Assembly (NCBI GenBank): GCA_015680685.1
Contig: MNCI01033650.1
Location: 481,305 to 545,304 of the forward strand
DNA from: Gnetum montanum
Taxonomy: Eukaryota; Streptophyta; Gnetopsida; Gnetales; Gnetaceae
DNA: 64,000 nt
Reading direction: 5' to 3'
In this document: positions 45,047 to 57,480 of the stretch, piece by piece
How positions within the stretch are numbered: the stretch's first letter is position 1
Layout of the letters: each line of letters begins with the position of its first letter
Made by a program: the position numbers and the translations under genes
Notes under the pieces: model-generated
What the model was told of the DNA's origin: nothing
Databases searched by the model: none
Seen by the model: the letters and a program-made list of their open reading frames with translations, nothing else

Positions 45047-46656
45047 ATTTGTGCGTGTAATTAATTTAATTTAAACCAAGGGAAGGGGCTTTTGCTGCGG
45101 CTACGGTTTGTTGTATACACCGCTGCTGGGTTGACGTTGCTTCGTTTGTTGAGTGATGGATTGGCTTACGTTTCCTTTGCCATGTGGCTGAATATAATAT
45201 TCTTTGGGCAGTGACAGAGCAAGTGCAAGGTCACGGAAGGTGCACGTTTGTTTTTGTCTCATTTCACACACGAGTCTGAGGAACGAGCCCCGACGCTTCC
45301 TTTCCTCGACTTGCACTGATTCACGCTCGCTCCATTACTGAGACAGGCAAGCCGCACCGCCGAGGCTTCACGTTTTGTTTGTTGGCGGTTATGAATGTAA
45401 TGCTGCGTGGCAGCAATGCCGGTCGGGCCCACCCGATGCCTCCTTTTTTGGCGGCTCTCCAGAACGTTCAGTAGCTGCTTCCTGCTCCAGAGTGTAAAGT
45501 CGTCGTGTTTTGGTCGTGCGTATGCGCTTACGTCAATGCCGTTTGCGTGGATTAGTTTATTTGCGCTCTTTCGGCTTCTAGTGCTTTTTAACATCTGGCT
45601 GCACTTCACCCAACACCCAATGACTCCCTGCGTCTATCCGTTTGACGATTTCTGCACGTGCTGCTGCTGAAGTTTCTAAAGGACAAATACATACATTACA
45701 TACCTATGCTGGTCTTCCTGTGGTCCACTTGCTGCATTATTTGCGGCAACTGGTATCTGAGTTGTCACCCGTGAGCGTGCACTGTCGTTATTTATCACCA
45801 GCACCTCATGCATAGTGTATATAAATATTATAACCTTCTGAGGCTTAAGTTCATTTCTCGCGCGCCCACTGGTTTCATAGTGTTACGATTCTATCACCTC
45901 TTCTGTTGTGGGGGTGTCGGACCCCGAAAAGAATTTCTATTGATATTTACAGTGTCACCTCTTCTGTTGTGATTCCCCAATCCAGTCTGGAGACCGTAGC
46001 ACCACGGAAAATCGGAACTTTGGACCCACCCTATAACAAACTGCATCTAATACATGGTGCTTCCCGTAAGGGAAGTGCTTCCCATAACCTTCGAACCACT
46101 GTATGCCTAGTTACCATTCCCTGCCAAAATCAAACCTAAGAGTTCGAGTTTCTAAATAAAGAGTCCTACCACTAGGTTACACCTTATTGTTTAAACTTTT
46201 TTTTCTTAAGACTTTCTTTTGTGTTGTTCATTTTATAAACTCTCAAATTTTTCATGATTACTTAAAATTTTTTTTTGAAACCCCAACTTACAAAGAAAAA
46301 TTTATATGTACAATTCATTAAGGTAAAACATTTTGGATTTACAATATTTAAGTTTCTTAGATTTCATTTAGCTCACTATAGAACATTTCTCTAATTAATG
46401 ATATAGTAAAGTCTTGGGCAATAACTCAAACATGTGAAGTTAGAACCTCTTTACCACTAAATAAGTAATGAAAGTTTAGCTACCATTACAACTGAAATCT
46501 TACTACATTGATAAAGACTCTAAGGATTTGTCACACAAATTAGCTTGTGCAAAATACATTAGCAATAAATCTTTAATACAATATATGTTTTCAATAACCA
46601 TGTAACTTGAACACTAACACACTGTTATGTTTATGTTGGCTATATGTCTTAGGAAT
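45047..46656. other. Intergenic sequence upstream of the ERF gene
   Basis: No convincing gene. The frame at 45407-45670 has no recognisable domain. A 17-bp direct repeat TCACCTCTTCTGTTGTG is at 45894-45910 and 45955-45971. The stretch 46190-46640 is AT-rich. A SINE-like remnant is listed separately. Confidence 0.55.
46126..46190 (-). repeat. tRNA-related SINE-like remnant
   Basis: On the minus strand TAACCTAGTGGTAGGACTC resembles a pol III A box, and a B-box-like CTTAGGTTTGATTTT lies about 35 nt further. The same pattern occurs at 47581-47640 (-) and 48352-48420 (+). It does not fold as an intact tRNA by eye. Confidence 0.35.
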
Positions 46657-47465
46657 TGATGAGTGGCAAGGTACCCCCTACACTCAACCATACGAATACG
46701 AGTGTAACATGCGCGATCCAGTCGAACTCCGCAAACTAAGTGCCTACACGCCTCATGGAACACTTAAGGTTAATTATTCGTTGTCTTCCCAGACTTGTAT
46801 TTGTCACGGTGTATGGTTAAGTAAGTCTGAGGTATATGATTTTTATATCTTTTTCTGTTTTATCTCCTATGCTGAGAGGTGAAGGGTTGAAGAGACTAAT
46901 TACTAACTTTAACTAACTAACTAAGTGTAAATTAACCTAGCGTCAGCATCTGTTCTCACTTACCATTCACACCCTGAACCAATGCAACCTTGGTTACCAA
47001 ACGCTAATCGTTGTTGGGATCACCAAGCATAACACACGTGCTCAAAGCGATCGTACTGAGGCACTTAACTAGGAGAGAAGGGTTGAGAAAGATTTAATGA
47101 CTAATAAAGCGATTAAATTATAAATTGTAAATAACAATAAATAAAATTCTATTTAGCCTATTCCATGCACTGCAAGGTTTATCCAAGAAGTTCGTCTTTA
47201 TTTCCGTACACAAACATGTGTTCAAGTACAATATTTGCTCGAATAAAAATCCGTTCACTCTGGAGTTCCTACTGCGGGGACATGGAAAATATTCTATCTC
47301 TGAAGAGATCAAACTCCCAGAGTTTCGCTACGGTCTAAGCCTAGGATGAGAAACAAGGAAAAGCCATCTCTTATTTATAGATTTGACGGCGCACTGCGAT
47401 ATCACGGGGAAAGATGCGATATCGCGTACACGATATCGTGGCCCATGCGATATCGCGTCCCATCA
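46657..47465 (-). repeat. Solo LTR, target duplication GGAAT/GGGAT
   Basis: On the minus strand it starts TGATGGG at 47465 and ends CTCATCA at 46657. Flanks are GGAAT (46652-46656) and GGGAT (47466-47470), one mismatch. Four CGATATC-type motifs occur at 47395-47458, then TATAAATAAGAG at about 47369-47380. No internal element sequence adjoins it. Confidence 0.88.
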
Positions 47466-47580
47466 GGGATACATGTAGTCATTTAGTTCATAAAATTAAT
47501 TCATTTATCACTTTAACAAATCTTATTTACCTTCCAAAATATATAACCAAAGTAGCTTTAAAACTCAACATTGCTCACTA

Positions 47581-47640
47581 GAATCAAACCCATAACTTGA
47601 AGCTTCCACATTAAGAGTCTTACCTCAAAGCTAATAACTC
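47581..47640 (-). repeat. tRNA-related SINE-like remnant
   Basis: On the minus strand GTTATTAGCTTTGAGGTAAG (A-box-like) is followed by AAGTTATGGGTTTGATTC (B-box-like). It shares the GTGGAAGCTTCAAGTTATGG wording with 48352-48420. Confidence 0.38.
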
Positions 47641-48351
47641 ATTGTTTAAGAGTTGTATTTGCTAAAATGAGTTGTTAACTTATTGTTAAAGTTTTGGCTT
47701 GGTAACCCTAAGTGTTAGGTACACGTCTACTAAGTAGCATTGAGTTATAAATTTTTATAAATCTTGGGGTGTACCTATGTTTTACTTATTTTAGGTTCCA
47801 ATACCTCGTAGCATGGAAACCCCATGTTACAAGCTCAATTCCAATGGGCAACGTTGAGTTGTATATAGATTAAAAAAATTCTAAAATTACCCTGTCTAAC
47901 AAATCCAATAAGGTCTAAATAGAAGTAAGCAAAAATCTTTGTAATAGAGGTGGTGTCATGAAGGAATATTGTGTCTGCAAAAATATAGTATTAGAAAAAA
48001 TCTCTATAATAAAAGTTGTGTGATGAAGAAGAATTGTGGCTACAAAATTAGGGTATTGAAAATATTGATGTACTAATAAATTCAAAACAAGCTTGGAAAT
48101 TTGTTAAGGAGAAAGTTTTAGAGATATGGTAACACAAGGCACAATTACAAAAAGAGCTTCAACTTTGATGGCAAAATATTAGATGCGGTAAGCATGATGA
48201 AACACAATACTACATATAACAATTTCAATCAATGGTATCACTAATTACCAAAGTAAGAATGAGATTACACCATCTTTGAGTTGAAACTAAATTACAAGAT
48301 AGAATAATGAGCTGCATGAAGATATAATAAGCTAATTATGTTTGTTACAGT

Positions 48352-48420
48352 GAGGTATTAGCCTAATGGTAAGATATTTGATTTGGAAGCTCTAAGTTAT
48401 GGGTTCTAATTTAATTTCAA
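48352..48420 (+). repeat. tRNA-related SINE-like remnant
   Basis: TTAGCCTAATGGTAAGATA (A-box-like) is followed by TTGGAAGCTCTAAGTTATGG and GGTTCTAATTT (B-box-like). Spacing suits a pol III type 2 promoter. The acceptor stem does not pair, so it is not called a tRNA. Confidence 0.4.
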
Positions 48421-51400
48421 AATTCCTTTTTTGAGCAAGTTTCGCTTGAGTAATGTTCCAAGAAAACAATTCTAAAGGAATTGTTAAAGTTTAAAATCAG
48501 AAATATTACGGCTAGATTAACACTTTTGTTGATTAAGACAGCCGTACAAGTAACAAAGTTCTCAAGTTTATTCTACGAAGTGGTGAAAGTTAGTGCACAC
48601 GTGCAGGTTTGTGCCAATTTCCACCAACATTTATGGGAAACTTGCATTTGCAATAAGTCTAACCGGGGTTGTTCAAGGAGTCCATATCCATCCGTCCGTT
48701 CCTCGCTCAGTCCAGTAATAAAAACAAGTGTTACGGGCAAGCCTGCAATTTGACGTCTTCTTGCGTGTCTTTTGGTTTTTTAGGCAAAAAAATATGCTAA
48801 AATTTTTAAGATGTGCGCAAAGTACCCTCGAATGAAAATTTGTGTCACTTATCCATGTACTTATACACATGAGATTTAACGTATATTATAACTAAGTTTT
48901 TAAGAGATCGGATGTGCAACATTATCAATGCATTTAATTAAATAGTTAAGGATTTGTAGCAAAATTAAAGATTTTTAAATTATTGCACGTTGCAGTGGCA
49001 TTTTTTATTCATTCAAAAAGCTATGAATTAAAGAACTAAAAATTAAAGATTTGTAGTAAAATTAAAAATATCCAAATTATTCATTCCAAAAGTTATGAAT
49101 TAAAGAACTAAACATGTGAGACTACTTCAAAGAAGAACATAATTTTAAGAATTTAAAGTTTAAATTGCTTTACCACCAAAAGCTTGGTTTTAGGCTTAAT
49201 TAGTTTATTTCTCACCAGCAATGCGTCAGGTGTCTTCGCCATAATATCCTGCACGTGTGCTGTTACCAACTCACGGAGCAATTTCGATTGTCAACCAATA
49301 AAACTACCAACGATCAAACCAAACCTCCAGGGAGCCTTCCCCGAGCCCGAAACCGGCAACTGTACAAGGAACGCACAAGGGCCCGAAAATGGGCTGGAAA
49401 TATACAGACAAGTGGCACATGTCTGTATTTGGCTTCTTGAACAGGATTATACAATTTATGTTTCTCTGAAAATTCGTCTATGGGGAATTAGTCCATGGGG
49501 TGGGCCAGCCAACACATTTTAGAGATGCATGCATGAGGCAGCTTTCCACGCTGCATTTACACAATTAGGAATCTGTGAACATTGGTTAAAAGCTTTGATC
49601 TAGGAAAATCAACTCCTGATGCCATGGACAAACCAGGTCTATTTCGACTCATGTGAGGTAAACTTTCTCCGACTGACCGTGGGAGCCTTGATTAGTTCAA
49701 ATAACAAAAACAGACAAACCAACGAACAAATTCAGCCTTCTTCTATAGCACGTGCCGAGAAGCAGCACACTGGACGACGCCAAGCTGGGTAAGTTCGTAG
49801 CAATTTCAAGGAAATTGCGATTTTCGGTGGACCTGGACCTGAAAAGGAAAGCTCAACTTGACGTCCAGAATCCAAACAACGAAAGCTGATCATACTACGG
49901 AAAACTTAAATTGCCATTCTCTGTCTCATCATACCAAATTACTGCTACGCGACGAAAAGCTGCAGCGGATAATAAAAACAGCGAGGGTGCCAATGTCCCA
50001 ATAGAAAACGATCGGCTACCATTCAATGTGCCTCGGTTCATTCCCCATTTCCCGGTTTTTCGTACACGAGTGCATCATTATCATTAGCGTCGTGGGTTCG
50101 CTGAATGTTCCTATGCATGCACATGAAGGCAAGTTGCCAAGCCATGGCCATGTTACGTCATTTCAATTGACTGCAGTGGCAGTGCCAGCCAGGAGCTTTA
50201 AGCATTCATCTCCATCGCCGTCTTCATCATCATCATCATCATGCCTGCCCACATTCATGCACACTTTCTCATTGCCATTCACACACGACGGACGACAAAG
50301 TCCCAAATGTGCCGCATTAAATGAAACAAATATGCGCACGTTTTCAAGTTGCACGTCACATCCGCCGTCTGACCGACGCAGTCGGTTTAGTTCAGTAGTA
50401 GCACTTTGCTTAACCCGCGCGCCAAGTCGCCTGTCAATTTTGAAATTTTCGTGTTCCTGACGGTTGATTGTTGAATTTTTGAATTTTGAATGGTCTTCCT
50501 TCGTTCCTTCTTTCCATCAAAACATCAAATGCAAAGCAACACGGTGGGTAAGGTCGTTTGACGTTGACGCTCGTGTGCTAGGGTGCTGTGGGGCCCGCCT
50601 CCAACAAGTTGTTAAATTACACACGCATATATTGGGAAAACGTGCTGTTTATCTTACGTTTAAAAATTAATTATTGGTTTCTTTTTTAAGTCCAAATTAA
50701 GAAAAAAGAGGAGTCAAATTCCAAAGGGCAACCACGCACCAATTTAGATTCCAATCCACCAAAAACAGAATAAGAAAGTCGTAAAAGATGCTAATGAATT
50801 CAAAACACCACAAACAAATTTGACGGGCCAGCAAAGATTTTACTTTGACCCATGTGCATATTGACCGGACAAGTGATCCTACCGCACGCATTGCGCACGT
50901 GGTTGATGGTGGAAACGCCGGGCATCTTGTCAGTGTACATGGGTCACCAGATGCATGCACGAAGCAAACGTTTACCCTGGTCAAAATCGTGGCGTGGTTG
51001 GATTTCAAATTTTCATGTGAGATGGTCAGATTTCGCGAATCTTTTAGGGGATTAAAAAATCGAGACCCATTGTTACTATGACACGGCACGCCCCTTGACA
51101 AGACATTCAATGCAAAAGCGACGAGAAAATTCAACGACGTCTTTGGTTTGTATTCAAGTTTGTGGTTGGTGCGTCGTAATTGCCAGCAGGGAGGGCAGCA
51201 GCAAATGATGATCCTTCTTTTTTATGTTATTGAAGCATTTTTTATTTTATTTTGTTTCGTTTGATTCCTGCTGCCAAAAGGCTGCACAGTTTGTCTGATA
51301 AGTTGGGTTGCCGCATGTAGCAAAATGGCCGCAATTGTGTTCAAAGACCTTGTGTTCCCTAAACTTGGTAAATGAAACGTGTTGGCATGAACAAGTGTAC

Positions 51401-52330
51401 TTTCAACTATAAAAACCATGGTTTCACGTGGATCAAAGTTTGAGGCATAAAAGCCATCCCCCAAGGCTTAAATTTAAGTAGGGTATTAAAAAATTTAAAG
51501 TGGCTGCCACCGTGACTATCTCCCATTCGCCTTATCCATAGATCATGCAGCTCTGCACGCACGAGGATTGAATCCACAATATAGTTGATGCTCAAGGTTC
51601 ACGCTCTTTGCCTTTGCTAATAAAACTCTATCAAAAAACGAGCAAGGTTGCAGCATTTACTGGATGTATCGTTGACCAAAGAAAGAAATTCCCAAGAGAA
51701 ACCAAATCAAACTAAATGGGATAGAGTCGGATTTCGGTTAACCGGTTCTTGGAAATACAGGTTTGGTTTGGTGTAAATTTCTTATATTACATGCGATTGC
51801 CAAAGGTATATCTTTAGCTGTCTCAGTTTTCTTTAATAAAATTGTAGTTCTTTAATTGAAAATTTATCAAACTGTTGGCTTGGATCTTGGCTGTGCAGTA
51901 AAAATATTATCTTAGTGTATTTATCCCACAACATGTGCTAAGATATTAAAGTATGAGAATGTTTGTAACCATGTTTTATGCTCGTTTGTTTACCTAACAC
52001 TAAAAGGGTTAAATATATATATCTTTTTCAAAAAAGGAAAACTCAAAAAGCTAATAGGAAAGTTACAAAATCGGGCCATGGGTTTTCAACAAAACTTCCG
52101 TAACGTTACAAAATTAGACCTTTAGTCCCAAGCAGGATTTTTATATGCGAAATCAAAAACTATGAGATAGTATTTAACAACCCACAGCAAGGTTGACCAA
52201 GCACAGGGAACTTACAGGGTTGAAGACCAGAGAATGGTTGGCAACAGGGCTTGGCAGGCATGGCTATCGCACATCGAAAAGGCTGAAAACCAAGGTAGCA
52301 CTTTCTCAAGAGAGCATATCTCATTAGGTA

Positions 52331-52355
52331 ATATATATATATATATATATATATA
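52331..52355. repeat. (TA)n microsatellite
   Basis: About 12 AT units in an AT-rich intergenic stretch. A shorter (TA)n lies at 42794-42814. Confidence 0.9.
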
Positions 52356-53054
52356 ATAAAGACTAAGCAAAAAAAAAAAAAAGAAGAAGTACTTTTTGGC
52401 TAAATTCTAAGTTTTCTTAAGTTCTTAAATCTTTGCATTTAATTATTCTCAATATCTTGAGGTTTCATCTATGATTAAGGATTTCAAAAGAAGTTTCTTT
52501 CTATCAAATCATGGTTGAGTTTTTGCAATTAAAAAATGTATTATTCTAACATCATCAAGCTAAACCCAATTATCCAAATACCTATCACAAAGAATTTAAA
52601 AAGAGGACTTATCTATTATATTTAAATTCAAATTAGCTTGGAATTCTTCCCATTCTAATAGCATAGGAGTTGTATTAGAGAAAAAAATCTACGATATGAA
52701 GAATTCCTTTATGATTAAATTTGATCCTTTTTAGATAAGAATCATACACAACTAAAGTACCAGTATTCCCACAAGAAGTTGCCTACCAGAGAAACATCCA
52801 TTTAATGGAACCCTATAAATATTGGGAAATTGGCAATATATTGAGTATTAAACCAAATTTTTAAATTAGTTAGACAACCAAATTTATTTCGATGTATAAT
52901 AAGTACTTTTCAACTTTTGTCACTTTACAAAGCTCTTAAAATCCATTTAGTAGTAAGCAATATTCCTTTGCAATAAGTTGAAAGAAAACTCAAACTATCT
53001 ATTTTTTTTGTTAAGAGTACAAAATTCAAATTAACTTGAAGAAAGTAACTACTG

Positions 53055-53973
53055 GAGTGTCAATAAGGTAGCTGTGTGTGTCGACACATACCCATTGTGC
53101 ATCCTTGTTGACGCAACTCAAGATGCATTGGTGCATGTATGTCAACACTAATCCACCCATTGCCTATATAAGTATGCATACCTGTTGCATTTATGACACT
53201 GTTTGGTCAATTTCTTAGCCAGACTCTTGCAATTTCTTTTCGTAAAACTTAGAAAACTTTTCCTTTTGAGTACCCACACCATGGGTTGAATTGATTGTAC
53301 GACATTTTATTCGAGTGCAATATGTATTTGAACACAGTTACATGAATGACAATAAAATCAAGATTTCTTCTATCCATTGCAATAGTTGGATTAGTTTAAA
53401 TTTATTTTCTAGCATTTTACTTTGAATGCAATTTACTTCCTTGTTCTTAACCATTTAATATTATAATGTAAGTATGACCACTTCAAGCATAATATACTAA
53501 TGCTTGGTAATTCCAACACTACTCAGTATGCCAAGTAGTAAACACTTGGTAACCCAACAGTGTTAGTATACGTTCAGGATGTGTATCATAAGTGGGAATG
53601 GATGCTTCACATTTAGGATAGTTTAGTTAAGTAATTAGTAAAATTAAACATCAAATCCTTCATTTATTTAATCATTTTACAAATAAAGAAAATGATAAAA
53701 ATTATAAAAATAATTATCTTACACCTCAATCACACTTAGCCATATGAATAGATTAACACAAGTGTTGATTGGGAAGACAATGACTAGTTATCACATCTTT
53801 CACCAGCTAAAGATATAAGCCACTTAGGTAAATATTGTCCACAGAATTCGACCGGACCATGCATACACAGTAGTGATTTGTATGGTTAGGCATAGGAAAT
53901 AACCACTGCTCATCATTGGCGTTAATACTAGGGACTACATTCTAGCTTTTTGTGCTAAGTGTTTTTAGATAGT
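53055..53973 (+). mobile_element. LTR with PBS and 38-bp leader, interrupted by the next element
   Basis: The LTR ends CTCATCA at 53915, followed by TGGCGTTAATACTAGGGA (53917-53934, a decayed PBS) and about 38 bp of leader. The next LTR then begins at 53974. A TATATAAG box is at 53165. The 5' edge has no TGATGAG and is set by comparison with the neighbouring LTR. It is probably the 5' end of an older element into which the 53974 element inserted; its remainder should lie beyond the window. Confidence 0.65.
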
Positions 53974-54803
53974 TGATGAGTCATGGTTGATTGGACTATG
54001 TTGACGCGATCCCATCAATGCATATATGTTGATGCCATCCCGTCGATGCGTGGTTTGATGTGTTGATGCAATGTCTTGTTTTGCCTATATAAATGCATGC
54101 ACCTGTCGCATTTATGGCATTGGTTGTTAAGTAACATAGTGGAGCCCTTGCAATTTGTTCATTTCAGAGTTAGAATATTTTCTAAGTGCCCATAGCAGGA
54201 ATTGAGAAGTGTATGGATCTTTATTCAAGCGCTGATGTACTTGGACACATCAGTGTAAATGACAATAAAGATGAGCTTTCTTAATAAACCTTGCAGCACT
54301 TGGACTTAGCACAATATTTACTTAATGCATTTACTATTCATGCATTTAATTAATTGATTAACGGCAAGTAGTTAATACACATAAGTATGACCATCTCGAG
54401 CATATGTTAACGCTTGGTAATCCTAGTAGCACTTAAGCTTGGTAATCTAATAGCGTCATGATGTGTTCATGATGTGTACAACAGATGGAAATAGATGCTT
54501 ATGTTAAGATTAGTCTAAGGCATTAATTGTTACTAGATTAATTAGCATTTAATTACATTATTTTCTACACTGAGGTGAGTTAAATGAAAAAAATAAAAGT
54601 TATACAAGTCATATGCCTTAGTTATACTTAACCAAACTATTGAACCTTACAAGTGGAACTGGGAAGACAACTGTCATGTCCTTAAGATTCACTACCTAGC
54701 TAATGTGTACTTAGAGAGCTAAAGTCTATGAAATTTGACTGGATCGCTTAGTGAATGTTGGTGATTCGTATGGTTGGATATAGGGATTGCTCACTGCTCA
54801 TCA
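53974..54803 (+). repeat. 5' LTR of the 53974 element
   Basis: TGATGAG to CTCATCA, 830 bp. The U3 array differs from the other LTRs: in place of CGATATCG it has GTTGATGCCATCCCGTCGATG-like units (about 54000-54070), then CCTATATAAATGC as TATA box near 54084. R/U5 has the shared GGTAATCCTAGTAGC blocks. Confidence 0.9.
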
Positions 54804-54823
54804 TTGGCGCTGTTGCTAGGGAC
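54804..54823 (+). other. Primer binding site of the 53974 element
   Basis: TGGCGCTGTTGCTAGGGA at 54805-54822, one base after the LTR; close to the TGGCGCCGTTGCC-type site used by Athila-like elements. Confidence 0.8.
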
Positions 54824-54951
54824 TTTAGTTAGTTATGTGCACTACCTAGAAAGTTAGTGAAATTATTCAATGACATTGTAATGAATCTTAAAGTCAAATC
54901 ATTGAGAAAAATAATAATAACACAAGAACACTATGTTTCTTTGAAACTAAC

Positions 54952-57480
54952 ATGGCTTCTTCTTGTAGGGAAGATTCTCTGCCACTGTTTGAGAATAATT
55001 TCAATTAAAGGTAAGAAGGCCCAAAACTACCTATGCCCCAATAGTGCAAAGTGATCTATACTCATCCAGATGAGTATGTTCCAGATTTCACTTTCATCTT
55101 ACACCAAGATGAATAGCAATAGTGGAGGGACATGGAAAACAACATCATGTTGCCTCCTAATCAATTAGTTCTTACGATGCTACTCCACAATCTCACGAGA
55201 TTGGGCATCCAAGGACTCAATGTTGAGTATGTTGTGCAAGATTTTGACTACCGAGATTATCACACTATAGATGCATAATGAAAGAAAGATTAGCAAATGA
55301 AGGATTGCTACGAGGCATTAAAAGGCAAGTGGTTCACAAAACCCTTGTTCCTACTAGGCCAAAAAGAAGGAGAGGATCCATTCTCGAGGGGTTCTCAGTA
55401 TACAGACTCTTCTCCCCTTCTCTTCAATGAAGGGACCCTTAACCAAAATTTACAATCAACTGTAAACAACCTTGGTTTTGGAAAGAATGGTTCCCATGAT
55501 TGTGGGACCTCAAAAGCAGGAGATTAAGGTAGGAACAATGATAAGCACCATGATAACGACAAACATGGTGATCATGGTATGGACCAAGGAAGAGGGAGTA
55601 GCAGGCATCGTGCTTGTGCTAGCTCTCCTTCCTCTTTGCCTTCATCATCCTCATCATCTTCCTCCTCTAGCTTTGACCAAAGCTGCAGAGAGAGAGAGAC
55701 TGTGATAAAGGTGATTGGTGGGATAGAGATGATTGCAAATCTTGTAGAAATAGTAGAGACCAATGGCATGGGTAATCAAGGGAGGCCCACCATAGAGAGA
55801 GAAGGGACAAAAGAGGGCATCATGGCCATCATAGAGGCCATGACTATGATGAGCCTTTGCTTGCCATTAAAAACATGCTGAATATTGCAGAGGTTGTAAG
55901 GATTCCTATAAGACATGTGAAAGACCGCTGGATCAAATGGTTGGACATGAGTAATATCCATAAGTTCGTAAAGGGATACAATTCTGATCCATAGAATCAT
56001 CTCCAAGCCTTTCACGATGCATGTGCCTTATAGAACGTTGAGAACGAATGGTAGAAATTGAAACTGTTCCCTAGAATTCTCATCAAGGAAGCTGAAAGCT
56101 GGTACTTGTCCTTAGAACTGGAATCAATTAGATGGTGGAGTATGATGCTTAAACTCTTCAATGACAAGTGTCAAGCATACTCTCGAGTGTCTAACCTAAG
56201 AAAGTAGATCCAAGGTTGGAAGCAAGGAACACATGAATCCTTGGATGTGGCTATGGGTAGATATTACTCATTGTTGCACTAATGCCCAGGCCATGGCTTT
56301 TCTCAAAGGGAGTGGCTGCGCCATAGATGGGATTTGAAAAAAATGAGGAGAACTCTTAGGGTCTATGCCCAAGGGAGGCTTTTATTGCTAAGGGCCCATT
56401 AGATCCAAAGGTTTATTGAGAAGGTAATTAAGGAAGAAGGAGAGTTGAGGAATAGGGAAAGTACAAAAGAACACAACTAAGACCCTTCCATTCGCAAAAG
56501 GGAGGTTTAATTTTTTGATAATGAGGAGGAGGCACCACTTGATAAAGTAGTGAAATGTAAGACCTTGCTGATACAAAAATCTATTTTTGAAATATTAGCT
56601 AAGGTAGACAAAATGTGGGATTCTTTGGACAAAAAGTTCCAAACGACTCTATGAATTATAGAGAAGCCTAAAGAGCAAGGTCGTGGTCATGACTAAAGGA
56701 GAAAGAAGAAAGATAAATGTGCCCATCAGAAGAGTAAGGGTAAAGTAGTTGCTATTGAAGAGGTTGTGGATTCTAAGACAGATAATGATGGTCGGTGCGA
56801 CATCTGCCAATATAAGCATCGTAAGGGATGTTGCCTAGTTTTGTCATACTTGTAAGAATCAAGGGCATATGCTCTAAATCCTAGATTAGAAAAAAGGAAA
56901 ATACCTAAGAGGTTGCCTTATCCTCAAGGTAACTACATGTAGTTTCACCAACAAGCTTACTATCTGAGTGGGGCTCCACCTCAACCTCACAAGTAGTATT
57001 AGTAGTGGCAGCACTCGCAATCATAGGGGATGCCACCACTAAGGTAGTAGTACCCTTATTGGTAGCTAGATCCATATGGATACTATGTTTAGTAGCCCAT
57101 TTCTTCACATGACTCTTCTACTCATGCCTCTTTCCAACACCACCATTAACCTCCTAAGTCTTATATAACATAATCTCTAAGAGGGGAGTTCCCATTTCCA
57201 TATTACCCTCCTCATCCTTCTGCATGTGTACCTCCACCCTCAACTCAGTTGCCACTTGCTCCATACATGTAGGATGAAATTCCAGCCTAGTCACAGCAAA
57301 GAAATGCCTTAAGGACTGTTAACTTACAATCGGCTCCCTAGTTGAGTGGTTCGGACAGTAAGCCTTGTAAAAGACCCTTCTTCCAAACCAACGATCCTAC
57401 TAATTCCTTGTAGATACTTGCAACTATTGACCATGCTTCTCCTTCCTCCTTTGCAACATCCTTTGAGATCCCTTCAAACT
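54952..57480 (+). pseudogene. gag of the 53974 element (broken)
   Basis: The start MASSCREDS at 54952 matches the gag start at 38661. Then come THPDEYVPDFTFILHQDE (about 55060-55110), a Ser-rich and acidic stretch (55600-55680) and the gag domain at about 56090-56400 (ESWYLSLELESIRWW, MMLKLFNDKCQAYSRVSNLRK, IQGWKQGTHESLD). The CDICQYKHRKGC cluster is at 56796-56831 (CX2CX3HX3C). Many stops, several shifts. The tail is Pro/Tyr/His-rich. Confidence 0.78.

Larger units (their letters stand above)
47466..53054. other. Long intergenic stretch, no gene recognised
   Basis: No domain-bearing frame was found. The largest frames (49184-49522, 50026-50460, 50697-51134) have no family resemblance and no exon structure I can support. 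It holds SINE-like remnants (47581-47640, 48352-48420), a (TA)n run (52331-52355) and AT-rich sequence from 51700 on. It may include distal ERF regulatory DNA or exons of an unrecognised gene. Confidence 0.5.

Noticed and set aside
45407-45670. 87-codon frame, Cys/Phe-rich
   Set aside because: No recognisable domain and no support from codon pattern; likely chance in intergenic DNA.
48352-48420. A functional tRNA gene
   Set aside because: A and B boxes are suggestive, but the acceptor stem does not pair and there are similar decayed copies nearby, so a SINE-like remnant fits better.
50026-50460. 144-codon Ser-rich frame
   Set aside because: It includes a (TCA)n run and has no family resemblance; not supported as a gene.
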